A DNA stretch of 50,669 nt from contig CADECG010000006.1 of assembly GCA_902825795.1 (NCBI GenBank), positions 1-50,669 of the forward strand, in the 5' to 3' direction. This DNA comes from an uncultured Bacteroidota bacterium (GTDB lineage: Bacteria > Bacteroidota > Bacteroidia > Flavobacteriales_F > PHOS-HE28). Every line of letters begins with the position of its first letter. Position 1 is the stretch's first letter. The notes beneath the pieces were generated by a model. It saw nothing but the letters and a program-made list of their open reading frames with translations. It was not told the origin of the DNA and did not search any database. Position numbers and translations under genes: made by a program. Below are positions 50,370-50,669 of the stretch, piece after piece.

Positions 50370-50669
50370 CCTGCTCAACATCGACCTCAATCTGCCAAGG
50401 TGCAAGCGGAGCGAAATAACGGCTCTTTCCGTCAGATGAGTATTGCGAAGGTTCTGCACGAAGGCAATGCACCAGGTCATCCAGCACAACATCGGGTTCC
50501 ACCAACGCCGCGCCGAACAGGTCGGATACAGCACTGTTGGCGAAGAAGAGCTTATGGGCCCCGTAAGCCTTGATGTGATCCACCCGGCCGTCACCATGAT
50601 GGAAGTCAGGATAGCCGATCTCTCGATCAGCGGATGTGACGATGCCCCACACGTCCACCTGCTCACCAA
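50359..50669 (-). CDS. C-terminal part of an ABC transporter substrate-binding protein
   Basis: About 103 codons run leftward from the window edge to a TGA at 50359, so the start is missing. The segment VDVWGIVTSADREIG then GAHKLFFANSAVSDLFGAAL and VEPDVVLDDLVHCL resembles the end of BtuF/TroA-type binding proteins for vitamin B12 or siderophores, where ...NDYWESGxxxPDxVLxDLI is usual. A second open frame overlaps but lacks this pattern. The ligand is unknown. Confidence 0.6.
   Translation of the reverse strand, partial: GEQVDVWGIVTSADREIGYPDFHHGDGRVDHIKAYGAHKLFFANSAVSDLFGAALVEPDVVLDDLVHCLRAEPSQYSSDGKSRYFAPLAPWQIEVDVEQVSN

Noticed and set aside
1..50669. tRNA, rRNA, prophage, transposase or plasmid genes
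   Set aside because: I looked for stable RNA and mobile-gene patterns and saw none I could support; the pRiA4b-type protein at 39416 is a common chromosomal gene, not an insertion sequence.

Overview
The window is about 50.7 kb of GC-rich bacterial chromosome, densely packed with short gaps and many 4-base gene overlaps. It most likely comes from a Bacteroidota member, probably a Flavobacteriales lineage of relatively high GC. The evidence is at least seven secreted proteins ending in type IX secretion (T9SS) sorting domains, a type B (CHU_C) sorting domain, a fused alpha/beta E1 dehydrogenase, a BatA-type von Willebrand protein, WG-repeat and delta-60 proteins, few visible Shine-Dalgarno sites, and a recurring TAnnTTnG box 14-20 bases upstream of starts, matching the Bacteroidota -7 promoter element. 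I see no rRNA, tRNA, CRISPR array, transposase or prophage genes.

Layout. 1-9.5 kb: the end of an eIF1/SUI1-like gene, a YdeI-like gene, a secreted protein of unknown family, T9SS cargo, a lipoprotein, a carotenoid-isomerase-like FAD enzyme and a tandem pair of 327-residue secreted paralogues. 9.5-15 kb: an SRPBCC protein, a di-heme peroxidase with a monoheme lipoprotein cytochrome, a fatty-acid desaturase and an alpha/beta hydrolase. 15-22.5 kb: mainly secreted proteins plus a VanX/DdpX-type dipeptidase, with a duplicated fragment of its 3' end 1.5 kb away. 22.5-25.5 kb: an accessory stretch with a 13-unit, 21-base minisatellite, a cupin, two unknown genes and an AT-richer AbiGi-family (abortive infection) gene. 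25.5-29 kb: the fused E1 dehydrogenase, with dispersed repeats inside its coding sequence and a composite palindromic repeat at its 5' end, then a WG-repeat protein. 29-43 kb: housekeeping and envelope genes (BatA/vWA, dihydroorotase-like, def, ruvX, dapD, glycosyltransferase 9, cca, miaA) and a redoxin/SpoIIE-phosphatase pair. 43-50.7 kb: a ferric-iron ABC transporter operon behind a perfect 16-base palindrome, a TPR/YdcF-like pair, a secreted nuclease-like protein, a DinB gene broken by one in-frame stop, an Mpo1-like membrane protein and the C-terminal end of an ABC substrate-binding protein.

How the parts fit. ruvX, def and a TPR lipoprotein form one leftward cluster. dapD, a heptosyltransferase-like gene and a small membrane protein are translationally coupled. 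The iron transporter diverges from the redoxin/phosphatase pair, and the palindrome between them could be a shared operator. The most unusual content is the repeat biology (minisatellite, palindromic and coding-embedded repeats), the consistent promoter architecture, and the AT-richer AbiGi-containing island. I did not find a complete system that I can confidently call new.
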